From: Anagrus nilaparvatae
Taxonomy: Eukaryota; Arthropoda; Insecta; Hymenoptera; Mymaridae
DNA: 64,000 nucleotides
Direction of reading: 5' to 3'
Assembly: GCA_022575985.1 (NCBI GenBank)
Contig: JAKSXM010000263.1
Location: forward strand, 14,302,001 to 14,366,000
The notes under the pieces were generated by a model. It was not told the DNA's origin. It saw nothing but the letters and a program-made list of their open reading frames with translations, and made no database searches. Within the stretch, counting starts at the first letter, position 1. Each line of letters opens with the position of its first letter. Positions 33,922 through 45,214 of this stretch are shown piece by piece. The translations under genes were made by a program, and so were the position numbers.

Positions 33922-35196
33922 AAATGGCGCTCACAACGTTTTGGGCTCTAGAAATTAACTTAAACGTTTACAAACAAAATTTTCTCATGTTTTCATTTTA
34001 AGAAAAAGCTCCAAAAAAATTTTTTTTTTCTGTTGCAATAAATAAAATACATGCCCAGCCCACATAAATAAATATACCCATACAAAATAAAGTGAACATA
34101 AGCACAATAATAAATAAATTAGTTAATTAAAAATCAAAAATTATTAAATTATAAACAAAAAAATAATAACATAAACAAAATAAAAACAAGTATCAATGCC
34201 GTATGCCGTATAAGTGAATTAGTATTAGGAATTAAAAACAAAATCATATAATTTTTATAAAGAAAATAAATTGAAGATTTCTTTTATTTAATAATTACTA
34301 TAATTAATTTTAATTAATAATAATTACAAAAATTTATGTAATATTCTAAGAGATCATTTTTTTTAACGCGATAAAATATAAATAACAAAATTTACACTTT
34401 TAAAAAAAATAGTTCCTTACCTTACAAGGGCGTAAATATCTGAATTTCGGCGAAACGCATAAAATTTATTCTCTTTCAAAATATTACAAATATTACAAAT
34501 TTCATAATATTACAAATTCACCCATACCGCCTCAAGCTTTAACCCAAAAGCTTTGTGCCGAGAAACTGACTTACAATCTCGCTTTAAACGGTAAATTCCT
34601 TTTGCCAAGGAATTTCCACGTCAATAAAAAAGATACATATACCCATTAAAATAAAATCAACCCTTTTTTATAAGCAAGATCACATCAAGGAAATTTCATG
34701 CAAGGCATTAATCAAGAATAAATCAAGATTTTTTTTTAATCAACAACAGATTTAAAAATTCTCAAGACACATTTTTGATTTCAAGATTAATCAAGACCTT
34801 TATAAAATTTTCAAGAGTTTTCTTTTTAAGGAAAATTGTCCCTTGCGCCGCGTTTTCGATAGAAAATCCGCAGTAAAATATACAAAAGAGCGAACCTTCG
34901 CGAAGTCAGCGGGAGAAATAAACAAAAAATTTTGACCTGCTTCGGATTTTTCTTATAAAATTTTTTTTAAAATTTTTTTTTCTTCTTTCTTTTTCTTCTC
35001 ATATATACATGGGGAGAAAATATACCTTCTCTTTAATAAAATCTTTTTTTCTTCTTAATTCTGCACAGGTCCCTTTAATTAATTTTAATCTTAAACTCTT
35101 TTGTATCGCTGTCGCTTTTTCTCTAAGGGAAGGGCGAGCATTTTAGGAACCCTAAAATATAATAAATTTTTTTTTCTCCTTTTAAATTAAATTAAA
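33922..35196 (+). other. Gypsy 5' leader with primer-binding region
   Basis: Directly after the LTR end comes AAATGGCGCTCACAACGTTTT; TGGCGCTCACAACG is the likely primer-binding site, tRNA type not assigned. The rest is a 1.25-kb AT-rich untranslated leader with no ORF. A GAAATTTCCACG-like palindromic patch lies near 34600. Confidence 0.55.
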
Positions 35197-36544
35197 ATGG
35201 GCAATAAAAATAAAAATAAAACGCTACCGCCGCCCCGTATGTCAAGAAGAAGACAAACATACGAACAGAGGCCGGAAGTTCAAGAATTATTAAACACCAT
35301 AGACCATATGGAATTTACTGACATAATAAGAAGATTAGACCATTATGGGCTGGCTTATAGCGGTAATGTGGAGCAAATCAAAGACAGGCTTTTCAGGTAC
35401 CAGATTAAAATCATGGACGAAAGAGCCCCGTACAACTGGAGCCATAGTGAAGACAAAAGGCCAAGCGATTTTATGCCACCGACTCTACAACATGCTCTTG
35501 ATATTCCATCAATGGATGAACAAGTTAGAAGTTCAACCTTAAACAGCGACGTCAATAGACATGTTTCGGAGTTAACAGGTGTAAGGCTTAAGAATCCAGC
35601 CTATAGCGCGCCCGTTGTTACGACAGCTCATTACACACAAAATCGACGACTTATGCCAAAGCCTTAACTCGCAATGCGAGCAGTGACCAAGCAGTTCTTA
35701 CGACAGCAACGGCAGCCCCGGGCGTTAACGTAAGCAACCCAATTATGTCAACTACGGCTAGCTGTGGCCTCGTAATGAATACTGGTTACGAGAGGCAAAC
35801 AAACTCGAACGATCTTATTTCTGAAACGCCTCAAAACAGCTGTAGAAGTCAAGAAAAGTTACTACCAAGCAGTAAAACGCCAAGGACTCGCTCGTCGCTG
35901 CCAATTACTAGGTTCGCGAAATCCAGCGCGCATAGTAATTATGAACGCGGCAAGCCTGGAAACAACAGGCCGCAGTGGTTGCAGACTCCGCAAGGCGAGA
36001 CGGAGAGTCTAATGTGGGATAATTACCCGATCGATTTTCGACCACACAGTAACGTTTTGGCTCAGCCACCAGCTCCAGGAAGCGCAAGAGGGTCTCTGAA
36101 TAAGCAAAACCAAACAATAAATCCAGAAAATAAACAACACGTACAAAATTCGGAAATCGACGACGACAACGGTGACTTGGCTGATATTGAAGAGAACGAC
36201 TATAGCAGCTCGGAAATTTCGTTAGCTTAAACTCCGTCAGCCGCCCAGCGAGAGCTAGCCCTTTTGCGGAAGCAAAGAGCAGCCTTACGAAAAGAAGTAG
36301 CGTTAGTAAAGGAGGTAATGGAAGAACTCCGAGAGAACCATAAGCCAGCGGGGCAGCTCAGCGGGCTCTTTGAGATAACATGCGTCAATTTCCAGCAAAA
36401 GCTCCCGAGAAAGGGAACACACAAAAGCAGAAAATGAAAAGCTGCAAAAGGAACAAGAGTTCATAGAACAACAAAGATTAGAAATTGAAAAATATAATAA
36501 CCTCAAGCAAAAAGAAAACAAAAAGAAAAGTAATACTAGCAAAA
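35197..36544 (+). pseudogene. Gypsy gag, N-terminal half, broken
   Basis: Begins with an AT-rich leader and ATG at 35197. Codons 1-156 (to 35667) read a basic N-terminus and a SAP-like helix-extended-helix ('IIRRLDHYGLAYSGNVEQIK'). After a frameshift a second open part (35745-36230) is Ser/Pro/Asn-rich with an acidic tail ('DNGDLADIEENDYSS'). An in-frame TAA at 36228 is followed by a coiled-coil-like stretch ('ELALLRKQRAALRKEVALVK' and, after another shift, 'LQKEQEFIEQQRLEIEK'). The LINE insertion at 36545 then interrupts it. Gag would form the particle; this copy cannot. The SAP assignment is by pattern only. Confidence 0.65.
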
Positions 36545-37340
36545 ATGGCAGCATAAGTGTAAAATATTTAGGAGTAATATACGACCAACATCTAAAATGG
36601 AAAGATCACATACTGAATACATTCAAAAAAACAAGGTATCTGATTTATATAATTGCTAGGCTAAATAATATCTTGAGTTACAATAACCTAATTTCAGTAT
36701 ATTACGCCTTTTTTCATAGTATAGCCTCATATGGAATTTTAGCATGGGGAAGCGCCTATGGTAACTCAATTGATTTACTACATAAATTACAAAGTAAAAT
36801 TGTAAACATAATTATTAATAATAAAGAATATAAAAGTAATAAAACTTTAAAGATTCCTATTAATATCCAACAAACTTACTTACTAAAATCACTAATACAG
36901 GATTATCAAATTTTAAAAGATAAATTTATTAAAAGTAACAGTAAAACAAGAAGCAAATCAATTGAAGTACCAAGGTGTACGCTGGAAGTTGGTAAGAAAG
37001 TATACAGCTATCAAGCAATAAAACTATATAATCAATTACCAAGTAATCTAAAAATGCTTGATATAAACAAAAAAAGCTCTAAATATAATATCAAAAATTG
37101 GATTATCAATTCTAAAATCTAGTCTATTTTATCATATTGTTAACTAATTTATAGATGTGTTGCTCTAACCCTTTTCTAATTTTAGTTTTATTATTATAAT
37201 TAATTTTAAGTATTATTTTTTATTATTATATACTGATTCCTCCTATGTACAGGTTATTACCTACTGTAGGCCTATAATATGTAACATTATTGTATATATT
37301 ATTTGAATTGGAAATAAATTATTATTATTATTATTATAAA
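36545..37340 (+). mobile_element. 5'-truncated LINE (non-LTR retrotransposon) in Gypsy gag
   Basis: Only the last part of the LINE pol is present. It reads 'VKYLGVIYDQHLKWKDHI', then 'VYYAFFHSIASYGILAWGSA' in the open run ending at 37122 (stop TAG), typical of the region C-terminal to the RT palm in Jockey/CR1/R1-like LINEs. A 3' UTR of about 200 bp ends in (ATT)n at 37318-37337. AGCAAAA flanks both sides (36538-36544 and 37341-37347), a plausible 7-bp target duplication. The reading frame of the remnant is still open over 149 codons, so the insertion looks relatively young. The clade is not determined. Confidence 0.7.
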
Positions 37341-37347
37341 AGCAAAA

Positions 37348-38689
37348 TCTCACAAAGCTACAAAAAACGAAAAACGTGAGAAAAATATTTTTATGAACTC
37401 AGCCTTAGAAGATACGGAAGGATCCGAAATTAAGGTTATGTCCAGTACAAAGAAGTCCTTTAATTTGAGCCTATCCAAGCGCACAGCTGGAAAAGTGCTC
37501 AAGATGTGGAACCTAAAATTCAATGGCGACACTAAGAAAGCCGAAGAATTTTTGTTCAAGCTTAAGGACTGCTACGAAACATCAGGCCTCTCGTTTATAC
37601 AAATGAAATACGGCCTAACGTCAATGTTCGAAGACCACGCCACCTTATGGTACCGAACGGATCGAGATAGCCTCGATACGTGGGAAGATTTTGAACTAGC
37701 CTTCCGTAACCGCTTCGTCCCGTATATGGAAGACGAGGATTATCTCGAGGAACTTCGAACTAGGACTCAAGGAAAGGGCGAAAACATGGCCACATTTTTA
37801 TGTGCTTTCAGGGCGATAGCTGATAAATTGTCGCAACGCCCTAGTGAGAAAAAGTTGGTGGAAATGGCTCTCAGGGTACTTCACCCAGAATACCAGCGAA
37901 GTCTAGAAGCCTATAGGCTAACCAACACCATCACAAGTTTTGGCAAATTATTGGACTTGGGCCAGAAGCACGAAAAGCTAGCCGAAGTTAGAAACAAGTA
38001 TTCAGCCCCAAAAACCAAAGAGAAGTCAAAGGTACCAGATTTAGCTTATGACGACAAAACCGTGAAAGCTAAAATAGCGGCCGTCACCGAAACTGTCAAT
38101 GCTTCAGTGAATACGCCCCAAACTGAAGACGTACCAGAAAATACAACTAACAAAGGGAAACGCAAGCCCAAAGGGCGTGGTAAACCGGTACAGACGAATG
38201 AACTGGCTGCATTAACGACTCCTGGTGATAATAATCATCAAACTCAGCAAAGGCAGCAACAAGGTGCTCAGCAGCAGCGTCAGACCCAGCAACAGCGCGC
38301 GGGTCAACAGCAGCCTAGATCACAGCCCCGACAGCAATTGCAGCCCGTAATGCAGCCTATGGCTTCACCACCTTACTCAAAATTCGATTCCAAGCATGCA
38401 ATTCTCAAGATCGCAAAATAATAACAATAATGTGAATACCTCACAAAATTCACAAAATAACGCACGCCGGCCCAAAATTAATAAGCCGCGATTTCCCGCC
38501 CATTGCGTTCTGTGCCAAGACACAAACCACAGAACTCTGCAATGCCCACAGTTAAATAAGCGGGACATTTGTTTGCTATGTGGCAAATTAGGAGTTAGGT
38601 ACACCAACTGCTCCTGCCCTGTGGCTACACAATATAAAGCGGAAAACTCTCAGTTGGGGACGGAACAGGCTCCAACGACCTCCAGCTAA
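37348..38689 (+). pseudogene. Gypsy gag, C-terminal half with zinc knuckle
   Basis: Resumes gag after the LINE. The open run 37393-38421 contains the Gypsy Gag core ('WNLKFNGDTKKAEEFLFKLK', 'HATLWYRTDRDSLDTWEDF', 'AFRNRFVPYM'), the retrotransposon-Gag (capsid) type block. A Gln-rich stretch follows (QQQ/QPRQQ, about 38235-38355). A frameshift near 38400 moves to 38396-38689, which carries the zinc knuckle 'CVLCQDTNHRTLQCP' and a second 'CLLCGKLG..YTNCSC'. The role is RNA packaging and particle assembly. The codons are less AT-rich than the flanks and the frame is long, so this half is better preserved than the first. Confidence 0.8.
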
Positions 38690-38724
38690 ATAATGGAGTC
38701 GCAAGCGTAACTACACAAACAGAA

Positions 38725-39801
38725 ATGAACGACAAGAGCCGTGCGTTAGCAGAAAACGTCGACGAAAATAAGGTCAACCTTGCCCAAGGACGCGAACCTG
38801 TCGATGCATCTGTCACAATCGACTCAAAAATGAATAAAACACAAAAAAATGAAAACTCGAGGGAAAATCAAGAAACCTCACAAGAAATTCACCAATTAGC
38901 CGAGAACTTGTCAGAAAACCCGGAAAATTGCGACGCCAGTCACGTCGATAACCGCCTTTTCTTTGACATAAACATAGCCGGCATAAGTATGAAAGCTCTT
39001 TGTGATTCAGGCTCTATGGCTTCCTACTTAGGTCCAAAATACGCAGAAAAGTTCAAAGATAGGCTGAAGCCCATAGAGTCAGCATTTATTGACGCCACGG
39101 GAAATATTTCCCCAGTAAACCAAGTACTGAAGGTTTGGTTTGACGTAGATGGACAAGCGGAACCTATAGACTTAAAAATTTCAGAAAGCCTACAATATGA
39201 CATGGTATTGGGCGTAGATTTTGAAAAAGCTTTTGGCTTAGAAATTTGTGCAAGTGCAGGCGAATGGAGGCGAAGGCACGGAAGCGGACAATGGCATAAA
39301 TTTAACGCGCATAAAAGTAAAAATGATCCACAGCTCTACGGAGAGTGCGCGGGAATCGAAGAAATTTCGGCGTCACAAAAGGACATAATTATGCAAGTGG
39401 TAAAAGAATGCCTGCCCCCACAGCCCCATGGAAGAACACATCTAATTAAGCACAAAATAAGGGTCAGACCTGATGCCACACCAGTAAGACATAAATTAAG
39501 AAGAATGTCGCCAAAAGTCTTGAATCTCGCCATAGAAGAAGCTAAAAAGTGGCTTAAGTTAGGGATAATTGAGCATTCGAATAGCTCGTGGTGTAGCGCT
39601 CCTGTTATGGTACCACGCAACGACACCTGTCGGATGTGCGTGGATTTTCGCGACTTAAATCGGGTGACCGAAAAGGACGCCTACCCCCTCCCTAATCTCG
39701 ATTCCGCCTTAGATAAGCTGAGAAGGGCAAAATACTTGTCAAAAATCGACCTTAGTAAGACGACTCTAAGCCATACACGACGTTCGCTCTACCAGGACTA
39801 G
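38725..39801 (+). pseudogene. Gypsy pol: protease and N-terminal reverse transcriptase
   Basis: An open run of 358 codons. It carries the aspartic protease motif 'ALCDSGSMASYLG' (DSG in place of the commoner DTG) with the flap-side 'DMVLGVDFEKAFGLEI'. The RT fingers follow ('LIKHKIRVRPDATPVRHKLR', 'KKWLKLGIIEHSNSSWCSAP', 'RMCVDFRDLNRVTEKDAYPL') up to the first palm aspartate in 'KYLSKIDLSKT'. A deletion or frameshift near 39765 removes the expected 'G(Y/F)xQI' residues and shifts the frame. The remaining ORF ends at 39801. Typical order for Ty3/Gypsy pol. Confidence 0.8.
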
Positions 39802-40832
39802 GCCTTCTACAATTCACAAGACTGCCTTTTGGAGTCACAGATGGGCCAAAAACTTTTCAAAGGTTAATGGACAAAATTATAACGCCCGATCTAGAGCCCT
39901 ATGTGCTAACTTATCAAGACGATATAATAATAGCCACAGAAGACTTTTAAGAACCCTAAGAATAGTTTTCAAAAAGTTAATCGACGCAGGCTTATCGATA
40001 AATCCAGACAAATGTAATTTCGGTTGCTCAGAAGTAGTTTATCTTGGATTTATATTAGATGCCAACGGGTTACGCCCTGATAAAGAAAAAATCAGGCCCG
40101 TTTTAGAATATCCTGCGCCAACTAACGTAAAAGAATTACGCCGATTTTTAGGCATCGTAGGATGGTATTCACGTTTTATAAATAACGTCGCTGAATTAAA
40201 AATTCCGCTAGTTAAACTACTACACAAAGATATAAAATGGTCATGGGGAGATGAGCAGGCAGAGGCGTTTGAAAAACTCAAATTAGCCTTAGTCAGTACA
40301 CCAGTCTTAGCCAGACCAGACTTTAATCTCCCGTTCACGGTCCAAACGGACGCCAGTAATATGGCGATCGGTGCCGTCTTAACACAGATGCACGAAGACG
40401 GCGAGCATCCAGTAGTTTATATCAGCCCAAGTTTTAACAGCCCAAGAGCAAAACTACAGCGCCACAGAACGCGAATGTTTAGCTCTTTTATGGGCAATAA
40501 AACGATTGATACCATACCTAGAAGGTTACAAATTTACTGCGATCACTGATCACTCCAGCCTAAAATGGCTAAGCAACTTGAAGGAACCGACCGGCAGGTT
40601 AGCCCGCTGGGCCCTCGAGTTACAACAGTGGGACTTTGACGTAGTATACAGAAAAGGCAATTTAAACCATGTTCCAGACGCATTATCCAGAATATCTAAC
40701 AAAGAATTGGCAGAAAATGACGACGAAAGCGACATGGATTACATATCTGCCTTAGAAGAAATTACGGACCCATGGTATTTAAGAAGAATGCCATACAAAC
40801 GATGTCATACAAACGCCGTGGAAACTGCCTAA
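39766..40832 (+). pseudogene. Gypsy pol: RT C-terminal part and RNase H
   Basis: Continues the RT in a shifted frame: 'LQFTRLPFGVTDGPKTFQRL', catalytic 'YQDDII' (YxDD box), then after a stop near 39948 'LVTYLGFIL'-type connection sequence ('EVVYLGFILDANGL') and 'LRRFLGIVGWYSRFI'. RNase H follows with 'FTVQTDASNMAIGAVLTQ' (40336-40395), a frameshift near 40470-40505, 'TDHSSLKWL' and 'DVVYRKGNLNHVPDALSR'. It has at least three disruptions, so no activity is expected. YQDD rather than YLDD/YVDD is unusual but keeps both aspartates. Confidence 0.8.
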
Positions 40833-40839
40833 CTGGAAA

Positions 40840-42086
40840 GTGGAAGAAAACAGATTATATATTCATAAAAGAGATAAATTATTAGACCCAATAAACGGCG
40901 ATAAACACAATTGGCGATTAGTACTGCCTGAAGGGCAAAGATTAACAGCACTTCAAGAAGTGCATAATACGCCGTGTTCAGGACACTTCGGAGTAGCAAA
41001 AACGTATCAGCGCTTAGCTACGGATTATTACTGGCCCGGAATGTACCACGACACGGAATAATACGTCACGACGTGCCTAGAATGCCAAAGGCATAAAGCA
41101 GTCCAAACAGCCCCACAAGGCTTAATGGGAAAACGCATAGTAGAACAACCGTGGACTGTAGTCGCAGGCGATTGCATGGAGTTCCCGCGAAGTAAGAACG
41201 GTTTCAAATACTTGATCGTTTTCCAAGGTTTATTCACACGAAGCCCTTGAGGAAAGCTAACGGGAAAACCGTTTCTGACGCCTTCGAAGAGCTCATACTC
41301 TTTCGCTGGGAAACTCAAAACTATTTTTTGACGGACAATGGCTCGGAATTCGAAAACGATCACATCCGGAAGGTCATGAGCGAAAATGGGGTGCGAGTAA
41401 TCACTACCCCCCCTTATCACGCTCAAAGCAACGCTACTGAACGTTAGAACCGTAACCTAAAACAAATGATTAGAATGTTCGCCGGAAACGACCACAGAGA
41501 CTGGGATAAATATCTGCACGAATTCCGGCACGCGGCAAACACAGCAATACAGCAAACGCTAAAAACATCACCCGCGTACATGAATTATGGCCGTCAGCCT
41601 AAAATGGTAAAGAGCCTAAGGCGACAAATTGAACAGCCTACAGAAGGCGAAATTACACCAGTACAAGAAATTGACCCAGAAGTTTGGAAAGACAGACTAA
41701 AAAGACTTGACGTACTACGAGACTTAGTAGCTAAACATATAGACGACGAACGGGACAAGCAAAAGAAGCGCTACGATAAGGGCCGACTGGACGTCTCCTT
41801 TAAGGAGGGGGATATAGTCCTTAGAAGGACTCAGCCACAATCGTCAGCAGAAAAACATTTTTCAGCGAAACTAGCGCCAAAACGCGAGGAACTGGACACG
41901 ATAGCTAAAGTTTTATCACCTACAGTGTATGAATTGAAAAATTCTCCGGGAAGAATACCAAAAGTAAACGCGGTTGACTTAATAAGACTGAAAACATCCT
42001 CACCTAATCCCGATTCCAAAGCAACTGAGCCACAAAACTTACAAATGAACGCATGTTCCAGGAATGAGCAACGCCAGAGGGAATAG
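40840..42086 (+). pseudogene. Gypsy pol: integrase
   Basis: Zinc-binding HHCC region: 'EVHNTPCSGHFGVAKTYQRL', 'DYYWPGMYHD', an in-frame TAA at 41059, then 'YVTTCLECQRHK'. Core DDE: D in 'VVAGDCMEFPRSKNG', D in 'LTDNGSEFEND', E in 'AQSNATER' followed directly by TAG at 41446 (ATER*NRN, the expected hallmark with a stop where a codon should be). The C-terminal part 41466-42086 is open (206 codons) and ends with an SH3-like 'FKEGDIVLRR'. It overlaps the start of ORF3 by 23 bp. Two nonsense changes and a shift near 41230 inactivate it. Confidence 0.85.
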
Positions 42087-43125
42087 GAGAGGCAAACGCC
42101 TACTCAACACGAAATGGCGGAAACAAGAAAACACACAAGAGACAGAAGAAGGGGGAGACCCCGAAAGAAGGCTCAACCAGCCCCAAGCGCAGATACCAGA
42201 AAGAACGACAACGACGGAAGCACACGATACAACCTCCGCCCCCGTCGCTAGTGGAATTGTATACGTTAACGGAGTATACGCTCCAACCCTAGCCGCGGGA
42301 CCGTCCTCATCGACTGGTGCTATACGCAAAGAGAGGTCTACCTTAAATCGCGCAGCCCCAGTCCCGAACGATGCCCCAAGAGATAGCGTAGTAAACTCCC
42401 CGCCTAATACAATAGCTCCACCTATGCCCTTGATGGCCCAAGCCGCTTCACGCCCAGAGGAAATTAACCCAAGAGATAGCATAGTAAACTCACCGCCTAA
42501 TACAATAGCTCCACCTATGCCCTTGATGGCCCAAGCCATTTCACGCCCGGAGGAAGTTAAGCCTACGGACGGGAAAGACGCAGAATCAGATCCTAAACCA
42601 GTTCCATACCGTGCAATAGCACTAGCTCCGCGCAGGGAAAGCGACTTCCCGCTCTTCCCTTTTAGATACAAAACTACCGGTATCAGGTATCAGGAACTAG
42701 AGCCCGTGGAATTTGACGCAAGCGTCGACCCGCCACCAGGCAGGTGCCACAGCTGGAGACACACCCAGCGGACTTGCAAAAGCCAATCCCAATTAGTACC
42801 CGTATGTGCCAATTGTGGCAGACGAGGAGTTAAAATTATTGAGTGCCCTCGGTGCAAAAGGGCGCACATGCGGTACTTGCACAAACAAGCTTGCCAAAGA
42901 GAGTCACAGGAAGGCAAGAGACCCTTGGAGTTATGGGAAAGATATCCCGAATACTTCTCCGCCCCAGCGGTCGAAAATCCCTTCGATTACCCTCGTTACA
43001 GTTGGCCACGAGACATTTTAGAACAGATACCAGAAGAGATACTAAATGCCGCAAGAGAAGCTGGAAGCTCCTCTATAGCCTTAAGACTCATCCTCGCATA
43101 TCTAGATGCAATTGGTATGCTATAA
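42064..43125 (+). CDS. Gypsy accessory ORF3, Pro-rich protein with Cys clusters
   Basis: An intact 353-codon ORF in the position where envelope genes sit in errantivirus-like Gypsy elements, overlapping the end of pol in another frame. It has no signal peptide or membrane segment, so it is not an envelope-type protein. Residues 1-45 are basic. A 31-residue tandem duplication lies at about 106-167 (units starting 'RDSVVNSPPNTIAPPMPLMA' and 'RDSIVNSPPNTIAPPMPLMA'). Residues 224-280 contain clustered Cys/His ('CHSWRHTQRTC', 'CANCGRRGVKIIECPRC', 'HKQAC'), probably zinc-binding. The C-terminus is Leu/Ala/Glu-rich. It may be a second nucleic-acid-binding, Gag-like protein (inference). Preservation while gag and pol are broken is notable. 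Confidence 0.6.
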   Translation: MSNARGNRRGKRLLNTKWRKQENTQETEEGGDPERRLNQPQAQIPERTTTTEAHDTTSAPVASGIVYVNGVYAPTLAAGPSSSTGAIRKERSTLNRAAPVPNDAPRDSVVNSPPNTIAPPMPLMAQAASRPEEINPRDSIVNSPPNTIAPPMPLMAQAISRPEEVKPTDGKDAESDPKPVPYRAIALAPRRESDFPLFPFRYKTTGIRYQELEPVEFDASVDPPPGRCHSWRHTQRTCKSQSQLVPVCANCGRRGVKIIECPRCKRAHMRYLHKQACQRESQEGKRPLELWERYPEYFSAPAVENPFDYPRYSWPRDILEQIPEEILNAAREAGSSSIALRLILAYLDAIGML

Positions 43126-44104
43126 GGTCCCCCGGCTATTTTTCCAAATTTTTCTAAATTTTTTAGTTATACTTTTTTTTTAGTTTTATTTTTTTTTCCT
43201 TTTTTTTCCCACATATATACGTTATTATAGTATATATATATATATATATATATGTTTTTTTATTCTTATCGCCCACAAGGCTTGATAGCTAAAGATTCAA
43301 CTCGCCTATAAGGCTCGATGATTGCAGAATCACTCAAATATATTTTTTTTTTGATCGCCCAAAAGGCTCGAAAATTATTAATTAAACTTATGTTTTTTTT
43401 TTCTTCTTATTTTTTTTTCTATCCGCCCTTAAGGCTTAATATTGTTAATTAGATCGCCTGTAAGGGTAAAATATTATTAATTTTTTTTGTTTTACATATC
43501 TCATCCTTTTGTTAAAATACACATGTTATATTTTTTTATTTTTACTTGTTAATCAAAAGAGAGGAAAAGACTCTTGACTAGTCAAATACTAGCCAAATAA
43601 AATATATTCTTTTTACGTACTTCCCATATATATATACTTTTTTTTTATTATTATTGCCTGATTATTTAAAAATTTGCCTTAACCTAATTCCTGACTCCTA
43701 AAACCCATTCACGGAAAATAATTGGAGCAGTAGAAAATTAAAGTAAGTAATAAAATTTTTAGGTAATATTTCGTTTTTATATCTTTTAACTGAATATATT
43801 TTTTTTGTTCCTTTGCGTAAATCACATGAATTCTATTCAGCTATTACACTCTTGTAAGCCGGAAGTAAGTTGTATATAACCGAATAAATGTTACATATAT
43901 TTTTTTATAAACGAGATCTCTAAGAATTTCTAGTCATTGTTCAATAAATTGTACATATTGTAAATAATTATAGAGTAGGGCTTGAGTATGCACGGGTAGG
44001 ATTAATGTTCCGCAGGGTATGATATTAAGAGTAATGATGCACGGCAATAGCTCCTAGAAGTGCAAGGACTTGTTCCACTACGTCCACTCTAACGGGGGAG
44101 CTAT
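43126..44104 (+). other. Gypsy 3' untranslated region
   Basis: About 1 kb between ORF3 and the 3' LTR. It has a (TA)n tract (43228-43253), the five GCC-loop-GGC repeats described separately, and ends with the polypurine tract ACGGGGGAGCTAT just before TGTAACG. No coding. Confidence 0.65.
43268..43472 (+). repeat. Five ATCGCCnnnAAGGCTCGA units
   Basis: ATCGCCCACAAGGCTTGAT (43269), CTCGCCTATAAGGCTCGAT (43303), ATCGCCCAAAAGGCTCGA (43355), TCCGCCCTTAAGGCTTAAT (43421) and ATCGCCTGTAAGGG (43453) are spaced 30-65 bp apart. Each contains GCC-4 nt-GGC, able to form a small hairpin. They may be RNA packaging or regulatory elements, or simply a decayed tandem repeat. Confidence 0.65.
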
Positions 44105-44927
44105 TGTAACGAGGCAAATTCGCGTTACAAATAGTTTTATTTTTTTATATAAACATTTAAATTTACAAGCATGCACACACACACATATCTTTAGTATTAT
44201 GCAGAGTATAGTTTTCGAAAACTGTAATACAGCCGCCAGGCGCGAGTAGCAGCACGGTGTAGCCGGTGAGCGCCGCGGTCAGCAAATAAAAAGAGAGTAA
44301 AAAGAGAGAAACGAGCGGTAGAGATTTTCGCTAGCAGAAAAAGGAAACAGGTGGTTTTTGACCTTTATAAAAATTACATGTGGCTCCGGGTTTTTTGCAA
44401 CAAAAGCCACAATAAAACGTTCCGGTTTTGAAATTAAAAGTTCATAGTGCACAAATAAAGTTAATCATAACTAAAATCAATAATTACTATTAATAAAATC
44501 AGTGATAGCCTACGGGCACAAATTAAATAGAACCTCGACGTCGAGCAAATATATTGCGTAGCAACCGCCATTCGCGGAGCACAATTATTATTAAAATCTT
44601 GATCAAATTGCTAACGGACTTCGTACGGAAAGACTTTCTAGCGAGGGTTGAACTACAGCATCAAGAAGCCGACTCCAAGATCATCGCCTACAACTCATCT
44701 ACGAGAAATAAGCAGCCGACGGTAAAATACATATACGTATATACAAAAGCGTGCTTCAGAGTTTTTCGTGTGTGTGTGTGCGCGATATTATAATAATTAA
44801 TAATTAGCCCCAAGGGGCATTAAATTGTGTAAAAATAAAGGTAAAAATATTATTAATTATTGAAATTCAGTGTATATTTCTTTATAAAATTCACGTGCAT
44901 GTTCACCTCCCCCACTTTATTCTTGAC
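44105..44927 (+). repeat. Gypsy 3' LTR, first part
   Basis: Starts TGTAACGAGGCAAATTCGCG and matches the 5' LTR from its base ~56 on. It is interrupted at 44927 by BEL2. Compared with the 5' LTR it has lost about 25 bp just before the insertion point (TTTCATACACATTAAATTTA is present only in the 5' copy) and has small changes such as CGGCGAGC/CGGTGAGC. Confidence 0.85.
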
Positions 44928-45214
44928 TGTTAAATATTACACTGTATAATAATATAATAATATAAGTTTATAAGTATGCATGCGTGTGTGCACAGAGAGA
45001 GCACAGAGTGTAAGCGCGTGCCTTTAGAAACGGCGCACAGTGCCGGCAGTCTTAGGACAATAGGCCAAGTAGCAACACACATTTTTATGCAATAAAGTTT
45101 CATAATTATTTTGCTACTTAATTAATATATTTTTTGTGAGTTATTTTTATTTTATCATCACCAAAATCCTAGTTTATCACGCAAATATACAGTCCACAAT
45201 AGAGCTATTGAACA
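44928..45214 (+). repeat. BEL2 5' LTR
   Basis: TGTTAAATATTACACTGTAT at the start and GAGCTATTGAACA at the end, with a (TG)n-rich patch GCATGCGTGTGTGCACAGAG and AATAAA at about 45091. The following TTATGGTCCATCATCGCCG should hold the primer-binding site (tRNA not assigned). Confidence 0.85.

Noticed and set aside
35355..42671. Minus-strand open frames of up to 210 codons opposite Gypsy gag, pol and ORF3
   Set aside because: They mirror the plus-strand coding sequence and contain no domain of their own.
42064..43125. Envelope gene of an errantivirus-like Gypsy
   Set aside because: The position is right, but there is no signal peptide, membrane segment or furin-like site; the Cys clusters look zinc-binding instead.
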